Shown piece after piece: positions 1-7,292 of a DNA stretch of 12,209 bases (the stretch's first letter is position 1; every line of letters begins with the position of its first letter). This DNA comes from Chloroflexota bacterium (GTDB taxonomy: Bacteria > Chloroflexota > Anaerolineae > Aggregatilineales > UBA2796). The position numbers and the translations under genes were made by a program. The DNA lies in assembly GCA_003695215.1 (NCBI GenBank), contig RFIM01000309.1, positions 1-12,209 of the forward strand, given 5' to 3'. The notes beneath the pieces are model-generated. The model was not told the DNA's origin and searched no databases. It worked only from the letters and a program-made list of their open reading frames with translations.

Positions 1-455
1 GCTGGCCCAGTGCCTAGGCCGATCTGACCGAATAGGAAGAACAGGCTGCTGTTGCGCGCTGAGCGATTCTGTTGCGCATTCGCCGCGTACATCGTGCCGA
101 CAGGATGAAAGGCAGCGCTGCCTAACGCCGCTGAGCAGTAGAAGATCAGCGTGAGCAGGCCGTTGGCAGAGAGCGCCGCCACAAGCGCTGCCGACATGCT
201 CAAGGCAGTCCAGGCGACGCCCAGCGCCGCAAGCCAGCGTCCGCCTGTGCGATCCGTCAGGATGCCGAAGAACGGCTGTGCAGTGGCGCCGATGATCTCG
301 CGCAGGCTGATGGCCAAACCGATAGCAGCCGCGTTGGCGCCCAGAAAATGCGTGCCAACAAAAGCGAGCATGACCGGTCCCATGCTCATGAAGATGTCAT
401 TGGTCAAGTGTCCGATCAGGACTGCCCAGAAGAGTAGGCTGCGTGGCAATGGCAC
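1..455 (-). CDS. MFS efflux transporter, FSR-like (5' part only)
   Basis: About 151 codons of a Major Facilitator Superfamily transporter are visible; the rest lies beyond the left edge. The start is a GTG at 453-455 with an AAGGAG ribosome site 8 bases upstream; an in-frame TAG lies further upstream. The first helix region holds FWAVLIGHLTNDIF. The loop between helices 2 and 3 carries the MFS motif A as GILTDRTGGRW. A later helix reads GSAAFHPVGTMYAA, close to the AxFHPxG signature known in the fosmidomycin-resistance (FSR) branch. It is an integral membrane protein, probably a proton-driven exporter of small molecules. The substrate cannot be read from the sequence. A terminator behind the upstream gene suggests it has its own promoter. 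The family is secure; the FSR subgroup is likely. Confidence 0.85.
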   Translation of the reverse strand, partial: MPLPRSLLFWAVLIGHLTNDIFMSMGPVMLAFVGTHFLGANAAAIGLAISLREIIGATAQPFFGILTDRTGGRWLAALGVAWTALSMSAALVAALSANGLLTLIFYCSAALGSAAFHPVGTMYAANAQQNRSARNSSLFFLFGQIGLGTGP

Positions 456-485
456 AGGTTGCGCTCCTTGTGGTGAACGCACTGA

Positions 486-512
486 ATTCTAGCGTCTTGG
501 CGCGGAAAACAA
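486..512 (-). promoter_or_regulatory. Candidate promoter for the MFS gene
   Basis: On the minus strand TAGAAT (486-491) matches 5 of 6 bases of the -10 consensus. A weak TTGTTT lies 15 bases upstream (507-512). It sits between the terminator of the preceding gene and the GTG start at 455. The -35 overlaps the U-tract of that terminator and the spacer is short, so this is only a candidate. Confidence 0.3.
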
Positions 513-533
513 AAGGCGGCTGCGCGCCGCCTT
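502..533 (-). terminator. Intrinsic terminator of the small TPR gene
   Basis: On the minus strand an 8-bp perfect stem (AAGGCGGC at 533-526 pairing with GCCGCCTT at 520-513) with a 5-base loop is followed by a T-rich tract reading TTTTGTTTT. It lies 12 bases after the stop codon of the TPR gene. This is a textbook rho-independent terminator and separates that gene from the MFS gene. Confidence 0.88.
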
Positions 534-545
534 GCAGTCAGCGGT

Positions 546-1022
546 TCAGTTCAGGCTGCCCAAGAGCAGTTGATAAGCGTTCAAGGCGCGCAAATCGCGC
601 TCGCGCTGCCACGCCTCGCGCAGAGTCTGCAGTACCTTGAAGGTTTGACCGAAGTGCTGATAAGCGCGCGCTAGGTTCAAGTAGGCCTCAGCGCGATTGG
701 CATAATCGGGCAAGGCGATCGCCTTCTCCAACCAAGTGATCGCCGATTCGTAGCAATCCATTGCCATCAAATAGACGCCAAGATCGTTGTAAGCCTCGCC
801 ATACTCAGGATTCAGCTCTAGCGCCGACATGCACTCATCAACAGCGTCTTCGTAGCGCCCTTGCTGGCTGTAAGCAGAAGCCAGTTGGCGATGCCCTTCA
901 GCCGTCGGATGCATTTCGAGCGCCGCACGGTAGAGCTTGATCGCGCTCTCCACAGCGCCTGAGAGCTGTTGCCGATAGGCTTGTTCGAGGAAACGACGTG
1001 CGATTTCCTGTTGTGTCTGCAT
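546..1022 (-). CDS. Small TPR-repeat protein
   Basis: A 158-residue soluble protein made almost wholly of tetratricopeptide repeats. Helical pairs run at about residues 8-40, 42-75, 76-109 and 112-145. The second and third show the usual spacing of small and aromatic residues (for example ASAYSQQGRYEDAVDECMSALELNP). There is no signal peptide or membrane segment, so it is probably a cytoplasmic scaffold that binds another protein; the partner is unknown. The frame is also open to a GTG at 1055. The ATG at 1022 is preferred because the likely promoter would start transcription near 1058, leaving almost no leader for the GTG, and because a GGAG lies 11 bases before the ATG. It is transcribed alone, with a promoter upstream and a terminator downstream. 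Confidence 0.85.
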   Translation of the reverse strand: MQTQQEIARRFLEQAYRQQLSGAVESAIKLYRAALEMHPTAEGHRQLASAYSQQGRYEDAVDECMSALELNPEYGEAYNDLGVYLMAMDCYESAITWLEKAIALPDYANRAEAYLNLARAYQHFGQTFKVLQTLREAWQRERDLRALNAYQLLLGSLN

Positions 1023-1064
1023 AGCCGATTCAGCTCCACATCCCTTCGAGATCACCTACGCTTA

Positions 1065-1073
1065 ATCATAGCA
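1065..1073 (-). promoter_or_regulatory. Extended -10 promoter of the small TPR gene
   Basis: The minus strand reads TGCTATGAT: a TATGAT -10 hexamer with the TG extension one base upstream. No good -35 is seen at 16-18 bases, as is common for extended -10 promoters. The predicted transcription start is near 1058, giving a leader of about 36 bases to the ATG at 1022. Confidence 0.5.
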
Positions 1074-1141
1074 GGCTATGTATGACAAAGTCTATAAATG
1101 ATCCGTAAGCGATGGCTGAAAAGTGGGTGAGCGCGCTAGGC

Positions 1142-1912
1142 TCAGCGCACGATGAAGGCGAGCGGCAAGCTCTGGACGCGCTCGCCGTTGCTCTCTTGTG
1201 CACTGAAGGTGACAGTATAGTTGCCTGGCGTTAGCGAGCTGATCTCGTAGTAGAAATGGACGCAGATTTGCGCGCCACTCTGATTCGCCGTCCACTGATA
1301 GCTTTCCTCAAGGTTGTTGCCCTGCCACTGCGCGCTGAAGGTCGTGCCGCGTTTGTAGTTGCGCACCACAGCGATCACCCAGACGCGGCTATCGGACGTG
1401 CTGAAGGCATTGGTTTCATCTACAGGGCAGCCATCAGCGTTGTTCATGCCGCGTGCCGTCACTACGCGCTCGATGATCATGCCACTGGAGGTGCGCAGCG
1501 GCGTATTAGCAGAGGCGGCTGCAACGCCAATCGGCGTGGGCGCGCCAACAGCAGCCGAGGAGAAATCTAAGGGCGCGGGCGTGTTGATGGTCGCAAAGCT
1601 ATTGGGATCGGTTGTCGGCGCGGCAACAGGCGGCACGCCAACAGCGCCTGTGTTCATCTGGACAGTCAGGCGGGTGACTTGCTCGCGCGCTTGATTCAAA
1701 TCAGCCTGCAGCGTGGCGATCTGGCTTGTCCAGATATTTGCTTGCGCCGTCATGGTTGGATCGAGCGCTTGATAATAGCTGAGCGTAGCGCGCAGCGAGA
1801 TGTTATCGGCTTCCACGATGCGCGTCGCTTCGGAGCTGCCGCTGCAAGCGCTCAGAAGCAGCACGAGGATGATCGGCGCGAGGAATTTCATCTGAGGTAT
1901 TTTAGGCTGCAT
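1142..1912 (-). CDS. Putative lipoprotein with coiled coil and C-terminal beta domain
   Basis: A 256-residue exported protein of unknown function. The N-terminus is a lipoprotein signal: Lys residues, the hydrophobic run APIILVLLLSA, then a lipobox LSAC with lipidated Cys23. Residues about 33-85 are predicted helix and end in a coiled-coil segment (IATLQADLNQAREQVTRL). A Pro/Ala/Thr-rich linker follows at about 88-145. The C-terminal 110 residues look like an Ig-like beta sandwich, with WVIAVVRNYKRGTTF and YYEISSLTPGNYTVTFSAQ typical of such strands. Two Cys in this part (in DGCPVDE and AQICVHF) could form a disulfide. The ATG at 1912 was chosen; GTG 1915 and ATG 1891 (MKFLAPII) are also possible and all keep the signal peptide. 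It is probably anchored on the outer face of the membrane. I do not recognise a named family. Confidence 0.75.
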   Translation of the reverse strand: MQPKIPQMKFLAPIILVLLLSACSGSSEATRIVEADNISLRATLSYYQALDPTMTAQANIWTSQIATLQADLNQAREQVTRLTVQMNTGAVGVPPVAAPTTDPNSFATINTPAPLDFSSAAVGAPTPIGVAAASANTPLRTSSGMIIERVVTARGMNNADGCPVDETNAFSTSDSRVWVIAVVRNYKRGTTFSAQWQGNNLEESYQWTANQSGAQICVHFYYEISSLTPGNYTVTFSAQESNGERVQSLPLAFIVR

Positions 1913-2029
1913 CACAATCCATCTCGATTGTTAGATTTAGTGCGATCATGCCCGTGAGCGGCGCCATGCGCAAGCCTTTCTTATCGCCAACTCAGTTAAG
2001 CACAGTTGAGGGCGCCGCGCTGAGGCGCC

Positions 2030-3472
2030 TTAGGGCAGCTGCCCGACCGAGCGTGGCGTCGGCGTCAGTGTGAGCGTGCCGCGCAGAGGCGCAGCCGTCA
2101 AGGTTGGATTTTGACGCCATTGAGCGGTTGCAGCGCTAGCAGTGACGGTCTGGTCGCCGATCAGGGCTTGCTGGGTGAGCGCTTCAGGCGGCAAGATCGG
2201 CGCGCGGGCTGTGGCAGTGGCAACAGCGAAGGTGGCCGTGGCAAGCGCATCCACATAATCTTCGCGCAGCTCGACGCCGAACATCCTGCAGCAGCGCACT
2301 ACTTCGATCCAGGTCTGACCAGGCTTCAGCTTGATTGGCGTCTTGCCATCAGCGTAGTAGAGCGCTAGCGCAGTGCCGTAGCGTTCGCGGTTCTCACGAA
2401 TCCAGTAGCCTTCGTAGCACAGCCCATCGCGGCAGACAATAGCTTTTTCCCTGCCCCAGAGCTGAATCTCGACTGTTTTAGCGCCGCTCTCGCTCTCATA
2501 GATATCAGGGCGATCGATATGCTCGGCTTGCACAATCACGATGTTATCCGCGCTCAGTTGCTTGCCCGTGATGGCATCCACGTGCGGGTAGCCGGTATTC
2601 CAGCGGTAGTACTTGCCATCAACGGGATTGTATTGCCAGCGCGCATCCTGATCGCCGTACCACTTGATGTAGATATCCTTGATTGGCTTGCCGTTTGGAT
2701 CGGGCTTTTCATCGAAGGCGAAACCGCGCGCGATATAGCCTTGATTGACGTTGCGCCGCGTGGCGAGCTCCCACATTTGGAAGGTATTGCCGAAGAGCGT
2801 GTGTTCGAAAGGGATGCCAGGTTTAGGGAAGCGGCAAAAAGGCGGGCAGTTATCGCCGAATTGCGGCGTGAGCGTCTGATACTTCCATTCAGCCTCGCCG
2901 ATCATCGCCTTGATGGCGTCATTGACGCCGCTGTAGGCGAACAGCGCGTTATACATCACCACTAGCTCGAGGTCGAGCAGGCGCCCAGAGCGGATTGAGC
3001 CGACGTGCTCGGCGCCCTGCGAACGGTAAATCGCCGCAAAGCGCGTCACGCCGCCTTCAACTTCATATTCGTAGACAATATCCGCTTTATCTAGGCCTGC
3101 CTGCGGACGCACTAGGTAAGGATAGTTGGAAATCTTGACGATCAAATTGCGCCGATTGCGCGCTTCCTCGCTGGGATAGGGCAAGCCTGTCAGCGGATTG
3201 ATGTTCTCAGGGTAGGTGATCGGACCGATGACAGTTGGCGTGGGCGTCAAAGTCGGTGTGGGCGTGAGCGTCGCTGTGAGCGATGGCGTGAAGGTCAGCG
3301 ACGGCGTGGCCGATGGGCGGCGCGTGTTGGTGACGATCAGCATGTGTGTCGGGCGGCGTGTGTTGGTCGGGATGGCGCCGCTTTGGCTGTGAGCGCTCTC
3401 GACGTTGCTCAGCGCGATGACGATCAGGCCCAACAGCGAGCAGGCCAGGAGCGTGCGATTCAAAAATTTCAC
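2030..3472 (-). CDS. Exported DUF3048 (YerB-like) protein with Thr-Pro stalk
   Basis: A 480-residue exported protein. It starts with a signal sequence (MKFLNRTLLACSLLGLIVIA) and has no clear lipobox after it. A Thr-Pro stalk runs at about residues 52-80. The DUF3048 N-terminal domain covers about 91-235, with the family motifs NPLTGLP, RPQAGLDKADIVYEYEVEGG, TRFAAIY, VGSIRSGR and FAYSGV. The DUF3048 C-terminal domain follows at about 262-395, with IKWYGD, RWNTG, NIVIVQ and the closing PGQTWIEVV. Bacillus YerB is the best known member, an exported protein of unclear biochemistry; a cell-wall role is often supposed but is not shown here. Odd features are three close cysteine pairs (209/213, 347/352, 394/395) and a low-complexity Ala/Thr tail after residue 410. 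The start is GTG with AGAGG 6 bases upstream. It is divergent from the kinase gene. Confidence 0.92.
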   Translation of the reverse strand: MKFLNRTLLACSLLGLIVIALSNVESAHSQSGAIPTNTRRPTHMLIVTNTRRPSATPSLTFTPSLTATLTPTPTLTPTPTVIGPITYPENINPLTGLPYPSEEARNRRNLIVKISNYPYLVRPQAGLDKADIVYEYEVEGGVTRFAAIYRSQGAEHVGSIRSGRLLDLELVVMYNALFAYSGVNDAIKAMIGEAEWKYQTLTPQFGDNCPPFCRFPKPGIPFEHTLFGNTFQMWELATRRNVNQGYIARGFAFDEKPDPNGKPIKDIYIKWYGDQDARWQYNPVDGKYYRWNTGYPHVDAITGKQLSADNIVIVQAEHIDRPDIYESESGAKTVEIQLWGREKAIVCRDGLCYEGYWIRENRERYGTALALYYADGKTPIKLKPGQTWIEVVRCCRMFGVELREDYVDALATATFAVATATARAPILPPEALTQQALIGDQTVTASAATAQWRQNPTLTAAPLRGTLTLTPTPRSVGQLP

Positions 3473-3506
3473 GATCAGCCTCTGGACTTAAGAAATGGCG
3501 TTCTCA

Positions 3507-3512
3507 ATCATA
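3507..3512 (-). promoter_or_regulatory. Candidate -10 element for the DUF3048 gene
   Basis: TATGAT on the minus strand, the same hexamer as in front of the small TPR gene, lies 34 bases before the GTG start. The TG extension is not at the right distance and no good -35 is visible, so support is modest. Confidence 0.3.
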
Positions 3513-3599
3513 GCGCAGAGCCTTGCGCTTGGCGAGAGCCTGTTGGCAGCGGCAACCAAACGTAGGGTAGCTGTTTTTTAGTAGCGCAGCGCGATTCTG

Positions 3600-3608
3600 T
3601 GGTATAGT
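3600..3608 (+). promoter_or_regulatory. Extended -10 promoter of the receptor kinase gene
   Basis: The plus strand reads TGGTATAGT, a TATAGT -10 hexamer with the TG extension. Transcription would begin near 3615. This excludes the upstream in-frame GTG at 3607, which lies inside the hexamer, and points to the GTG at 3646, leaving a leader of about 31 bases. The -35 region is only T-rich. Confidence 0.55.
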
Positions 3609-3645
3609 GAGTCCAGAGCGCGTAGGCAGAAGGGACTTCCTCGCA

Positions 3646-5667
3646 GTGTCAGATTTAACTGGGCGCCGCCTGGGCAAGTTCGAGATTCTCTCGGTGCTGG
3701 GTAAAGGCGGCATGGCTGTGGTCTACCGTGCGCGGCAGGTCGATCTTGGGCGCGAAGTGGCGATCAAGGTCATGAAGGCTTCGCTTGCCGAGTCGGAAGG
3801 TTTTCTAGCGCGCTTCCGCCGCGAGGCGCATTTGGTCGCCCAGTTGGATCATCCACACATCATGACCATCTACGAGTATGGTCAAGAGGGCGACATTGTC
3901 TACATTGCGATGCGTTTGTTGCCTGGCGGCAGCCTGTCCGATCGTCTGCGAAAGCAAGGTGCGCTCTCAGTTGATGAGACGCGCCGCATTACGGCGCAGA
4001 TCGCCTCAGCGCTGACGCTGGCGCACAGCCGCGGTGTGATTCACCGCGATCTCAAGCCACAGAACGTGCTGTTCGATAGCGCGGGTAACGCCGTTCTAAC
4101 CGATTTCGGCATCGCCAAAGTGGATAACAGCTCCACACTGGTGACGGGCACGGGCATCGCTATGGGAACGCCATCGTATATGTCGCCTGAGCAATGGCGT
4201 GGCGAGCCAGTGGATTTGCGCGTGGATGTATACGCGCTCGGTTTGATGGTCTTCGAGATGCTCAGCGGGCAGTTGCCCTTTCAAGGCGATACGCCTGCCA
4301 GCTTGATGTTCAAGCACCTGACCGAGCCGCCGCCGCGCCTGACCAAACTGCGCAGCGATCTGCCCGTGCAAGTGGAAGCGGTCATCTTTCGGGCGCTCGC
4401 CAAAAATCGCGACGATCGCTACAGCAGCGCGCAGGAGCTTGCCGATGACCTTGAGGCTGCGCTGACGGGCAAGCCGCTCTCATTGCACACGCCCGCAGCA
4501 CTCGATGAAGGCACGCCAACGGCACCTTTGCCTGTAATCACCTCAGTTAGCGCGCCTGGGCCGCTGGAAGCCACAGTCATAGGTGATGCGGCGCCTATCC
4601 AGGTAAAGCGGCGCAGCCTGCCTTTGCCTTTGCTTAGCGGGATCAGCGTCATCCTGCTGATCGGCATACTTGGCTTTTTGCTGGCCAACAACAATGGCAA
4701 CTCAGATCTCGCCGCAACAGTCACTGCAGAGCGCGTGGCTGCGCTTGCCTTGACGGTAACCGCTAGCGCACAGCCCTCGCCGACCTTGACCTTGAGTGCG
4801 ACCGCCACAGCAAGCCCTGAGCCAAGCGCCACAGCGACGCGCACGCCGACACACACCGCCACGTCAACGCGCACAGCCACGCCGACCTTTACGCCGTCTT
4901 TCACGCCAAGTCCGACTTTCACAGCCACGCCGACGCCTAACTTGCCCGAGACTGCCAGAGCGCGAGCGCTTGAAACGCAGCGCGCTGAAGCGCTGATCGC
5001 AGCTCTTGCCAGCACTATCGTCGCCGAGACCGCCATCTTCGAGGAAGGCCTGACACAAACAGCCACCCTCTGGACGCTCACGCCGTCCAGCACGCCGACG
5101 CCGACTTTCACACTCACGCCTTCGGATACGCCGACAAATACCCCGACGCCAACTTTCACTGCCACTAGCACGCCAACGCCGACCGCTACGCTCACGCCAA
5201 CTGCCACAGCGACCCTGACGCCTTCCTTAACTCCAACGCCGACCCTGACGCCTTCTCTGACTCCGACGCCAACCGAGACGTCGACGCCAACTGAGACGCT
5301 GGAGCCGACGCTATCGCCTTGCCTGGTGCAATCTTCAGGGCGGACGGGCGCAGCCGTCTATGGCATGCCCAACAAGCGCTCAGGCATCCTGAATCGGCTA
5401 CAGCTGAACGTGCCGTACGTTGTGACAGGGCAGTTCACTTCGGCTGATGGTGTGAAGTGGTGGAAGATCGTCTTTGGTAGCTACGCTGAGGCGTGGGTCG
5501 ATCAGGCAGAAGTGCGCGTGTTTGTCGGCTGCGAGGTGGTGCTTTCCATCACGCCATTGCCGCCGGGCGTGCGGCCAAGCCCAACGGCAGGCGGCAGTAG
5601 CTCAAGCGGCGGTGGCGGCTCGGGCAGCGGCCAAGGCGGTGACAATGGCGACGATATCGGCTTTTGA
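3646..5667 (+). CDS. Transmembrane Ser/Thr protein kinase (PknB type) with extracellular SH3-like domain
   Basis: A 673-residue receptor-like kinase. The cytoplasmic kinase domain spans about residues 12-275: Gly loop GKGGMAVVY, VAIK Lys41, catalytic HRDLKPQN with Asp135, DFG Asp153, and MSPEQWRG at the end of the activation loop. All active-site residues are present, so it should be active. A short linker leads to one membrane helix at about 326-347 (SGISVILLIGILGFLL), preceded by Lys-Arg-Arg as expected for a cytoplasmic N-terminus. Outside are a Thr-Pro stalk (about 375-430), a helical segment (about 431-475), a second stalk (to about 557), a bacterial SH3-like domain (about 559-630) and a Gly/Ser tail ending in acidic residues. 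SH3-like domains often bind cell wall, so it may sense the envelope. Cys559 and Cys629, the only cysteines, bracket that domain. The start is GTG with AAGGG 11 bases upstream; the frame also opens at 3607. Confidence 0.93.
   Translation: MSDLTGRRLGKFEILSVLGKGGMAVVYRARQVDLGREVAIKVMKASLAESEGFLARFRREAHLVAQLDHPHIMTIYEYGQEGDIVYIAMRLLPGGSLSDRLRKQGALSVDETRRITAQIASALTLAHSRGVIHRDLKPQNVLFDSAGNAVLTDFGIAKVDNSSTLVTGTGIAMGTPSYMSPEQWRGEPVDLRVDVYALGLMVFEMLSGQLPFQGDTPASLMFKHLTEPPPRLTKLRSDLPVQVEAVIFRALAKNRDDRYSSAQELADDLEAALTGKPLSLHTPAALDEGTPTAPLPVITSVSAPGPLEATVIGDAAPIQVKRRSLPLPLLSGISVILLIGILGFLLANNNGNSDLAATVTAERVAALALTVTASAQPSPTLTLSATATASPEPSATATRTPTHTATSTRTATPTFTPSFTPSPTFTATPTPNLPETARARALETQRAEALIAALASTIVAETAIFEEGLTQTATLWTLTPSSTPTPTFTLTPSDTPTNTPTPTFTATSTPTPTATLTPTATATLTPSLTPTPTLTPSLTPTPTETSTPTETLEPTLSPCLVQSSGRTGAAVYGMPNKRSGILNRLQLNVPYVVTGQFTSADGVKWWKIVFGSYAEAWVDQAEVRVFVGCEVVLSITPLPPGVRPSPTAGGSSSSGGGGSGSGQGGDNGDDIGF
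4771..5316 (+). repeat. Low-complexity Thr-Pro stalk coding region in the kinase
   Basis: Short degenerate repeats built on ACGCCGACG-like units encode Thr-Pro, Thr-Ala and Ser-Pro runs. They are interrupted at about 4936-5070 by a helical, Ala/Glu-rich stretch. Similar stalks occur in the DUF3048 protein (about 3233-3316) and the minus-strand lipoprotein (about 9170-9345). Such DNA is prone to slippage, so stalk length may vary between strains. Long antisense frames here are artefacts of the repeat. Confidence 0.8.
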
Positions 5668-5686
5668 GGCGACGAGAAATTGCCCC

Positions 5687-5715
5687 TTGCGCACTCCAAT
5701 CGCTTCTGCTATAGT
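5687..5715 (+). promoter_or_regulatory. Promoter of tRNA-Asp
   Basis: TGCTATAGT (5707-5715) is an extended -10 almost identical to that of the kinase gene. TTGCGC at 5687-5692, with a 17-base spacer, may be the -35. Transcription would start near 5722, 20 bases before the tRNA. Confidence 0.6.
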
Positions 5716-5741
5716 TGGCACAGCTGCACAAAGTGTGATCA

Positions 5742-5814
5742 GGCCCCGTAGTGTAGCGGTGAACACGCCGGCCTGTCAAGCCGGAGATCGCGGGTTCGAA
5801 CCCCGTCGGGGTCG
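5742..5814 (+). tRNA. tRNA-Asp (anticodon GUC)
   Basis: A full cloverleaf of 73 bases. The acceptor stem GGCCCCG pairs with CGGGGTC with one G-U pair. The D arm is GTG/CAC. The anticodon stem CCGGC/GCCGG closes the loop CTGTCAA, giving anticodon GTC. The T arm carries the standard GGTTCGAACCCC. The discriminator base is G73, the identity base for aspartate. The CCA end is not encoded (GCA follows), so it must be added by the CCA-adding enzyme. It stands alone between two protein genes, with its own promoter. Confidence 0.97.
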
Positions 5815-5844
5815 CAAGTCCAGCTAACCGATCTGTCTGCCGAT

Positions 5845-5879
5845 CAGGGAGCGCCAACTGAACAAGTTGGCGCTCCCTG
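5845..5879 (+). terminator. 15-bp perfect hairpin behind tRNA-Asp, probable terminator
   Basis: CAGGGAGCGCCAACT (5845-5859) and its exact reverse complement (5865-5879) form a 15-bp stem with a 5-base loop. It starts 31 bases after the tRNA and ends 21 bases before the next promoter. Only three T residues follow (CTTTGAGG), so it is not a typical U-tract terminator, but its place fits a stop for the tRNA transcript. A 3' processing signal is the alternative. Confidence 0.55.
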
Positions 5880-5899
5880 CTTTGAGGCAAAACCAGATG

Positions 5900-5927
5900 T
5901 TGAAGCCGCACAGACCTCTGTTATAAT
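5900..5927 (+). promoter_or_regulatory. Promoter of the sugar dehydrogenase-subtilase operon
   Basis: TTGAAG (5900-5905), a 16-base spacer and TATAAT (5922-5927) with the TG extension (TGTTATAAT) form a strong sigma-70-type promoter. Transcription would start near 5934, leaving a leader of about 26 bases before the ATG at 5960. Confidence 0.75.
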
Positions 5928-5959
5928 CAAGCGGCAAGGATCGAAAGCGAGCTATCTCT

Positions 5960-7285
5960 ATGTATAAGCAACAGCTACTCGAACGTATCCACAGCCGCAC
6001 TGCTGTGATCGGAGTCATCGGGCTGGGCTATGTCGGATTGCCTCTAGCGGTCGCCTTCGGCCAAGCAGGCTTCAAGGTCATCGGCCTCGATCTGGATCAG
6101 CGCAAGATCGATCAGCTCAATGACGGTAAGAGCTACATCACGGATATCTCGAGCGCAGAAGTGGTCGAGCTAGTCCAGCGCGGCAAATTAGTCGCCACCA
6201 GCGACTACGAAGCACTGCGCCAAGCAGATGCCGTCAGCATTTGCGTGCCGACGCCCTTGCGCAAAACCAAAGACCCTGATATGTCCTACGTCGCTAGCGC
6301 AACCGAGTCGGTCGCCGCCATTAGCCATGCAGGCATGCTGATCGTCCTGGAAAGCACGACTTATCCTGGCACCACTGAGGAAATCCTTGTGCCGCGCATC
6401 TGCCAAGCGGGCTTGCAGCCCGGCGAGGATGTTTTCATTGCCTTCTCGCCCGAGCGCATCGATCCAGGCAACAAGGAATACGGCGTCAAGAACACGCCCA
6501 AAGTCGTTGGCGGCTTCACTGAGGCCTGCCGAGAGGTCGCTTGTGCCTACTACGCCACGATCGCCGAACAGGTCGTGCCCGTCAGCACAGCGCGCACAGC
6601 TGAGATGGTCAAGCTGCTGGAGAACACTTTCCGCGCCGTAAACATCGGCTTGGTCAATGAGATGGCCCTGATGTGCGATAAGCTCGGCGTGGACGTCTGG
6701 GAAGTCATCAGCGCTGCAGCCACCAAGCCCTTCGGCTTCATGCCATTTTATCCAGGCCCAGGCCTTGGCGGACACTGCATTCCGATCGATCCGCTCTACT
6801 TGAGCTGGAAGCTCAAGACGCTCAACTACACAGCGCGTTTCATCGAGCTGGCCAGCGAAGTGAACACTTCGATGCCGCACTATGTAGTCAGCAAAGTGGC
6901 AGAGGCGCTCAACGACGACGCCAAGGCCGTGCGCGGCGCGCGCATCGCCATTTTAGGCGTCGCCTACAAGCGCGATGTCGATGACGTGCGCGAATCGCCG
7001 GCCCTAGACATCATCCAGTTGCTCAGCGAACGCGGCGCTATGGTCACTTACCACGATCCGCACGTGCCCAGCGTGCGTTTGGAGCATGAGAAGATCATGC
7101 AGCGCGTCGAGCTGACGGCTGAATGGCTGCGCAGCGCCGATTGCGTAGTGATCGTCACCAATCACTCCGCCTATGATTACCAGTGGATCGTCGAGCATAG
7201 CTACCTGATTGTGGATACACGCAACGCCACAGCGCCTGTCCTGAGCAATGGACATGCCAGCAAGGCGCGTGTGGTGCGTCTGTAG
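5960..7285 (+). CDS. Nucleotide-sugar 6-dehydrogenase, WbpA-like (probable UDP-GlcNAc dehydrogenase)
   Basis: A 441-residue cytoplasmic enzyme of the UDP-glucose/GDP-mannose dehydrogenase family. It oxidises C6 of a nucleotide sugar to the acid in two NAD+-dependent steps. The N-terminal Rossmann fold has GVIGLGYVGLPLA (residues 18-30). Family motifs CVPTPL, ESTTYPGTTEE and FSPERIDPGN follow. The middle helical domain has TAEMVKLLENTFRAVNIGLVNE and the catalytic loop GPGLGGHCIPIDP with Cys273. The C-terminal substrate domain has LGVAYKRDVDDVRESPA. The SPERIDPGN version and overall pattern resemble the WbpA group acting on UDP-N-acetylhexosamines, so a uronic acid for surface polysaccharide is likely; the exact sugar is inference. 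The length is normal and no residue is missing. It is first in an operon with the subtilase gene. No other polysaccharide genes are in the window. Confidence 0.93.
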   Translation: MYKQQLLERIHSRTAVIGVIGLGYVGLPLAVAFGQAGFKVIGLDLDQRKIDQLNDGKSYITDISSAEVVELVQRGKLVATSDYEALRQADAVSICVPTPLRKTKDPDMSYVASATESVAAISHAGMLIVLESTTYPGTTEEILVPRICQAGLQPGEDVFIAFSPERIDPGNKEYGVKNTPKVVGGFTEACREVACAYYATIAEQVVPVSTARTAEMVKLLENTFRAVNIGLVNEMALMCDKLGVDVWEVISAAATKPFGFMPFYPGPGLGGHCIPIDPLYLSWKLKTLNYTARFIELASEVNTSMPHYVVSKVAEALNDDAKAVRGARIAILGVAYKRDVDDVRESPALDIIQLLSERGAMVTYHDPHVPSVRLEHEKIMQRVELTAEWLRSADCVVIVTNHSAYDYQWIVEHSYLIVDTRNATAPVLSNGHASKARVVRL

Positions 7286-7292
7286 GCGCTGC

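Noticed and set aside
151..492. Plus-strand frame over the MFS gene
   Set aside because: The minus strand encodes clear MFS motifs over the same bases; this frame has none.
2005..2031. GGCGCC palindromes behind the DUF3048 gene as a terminator
   Set aside because: The stem is only about 6-8 bp with a G-U pair and no T-tract follows on the minus strand.
3607..3645. Upstream GTG start for the kinase
   Set aside because: It falls inside the predicted -10 hexamer and has no ribosome site; the added residues do not look like a conserved part of the kinase.
4419..5207. Long minus-strand frame opposite the kinase, rich in Val and Gly
   Set aside because: It is the antisense reading of the Thr-Pro repeat codons, has extreme composition and no domain; the plus-strand kinase is certain.
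6188..6880. Minus-strand frame of 230 codons inside the dehydrogenase gene
   Set aside because: It is a shadow of a complete, conserved enzyme gene and has no recognisable motif.
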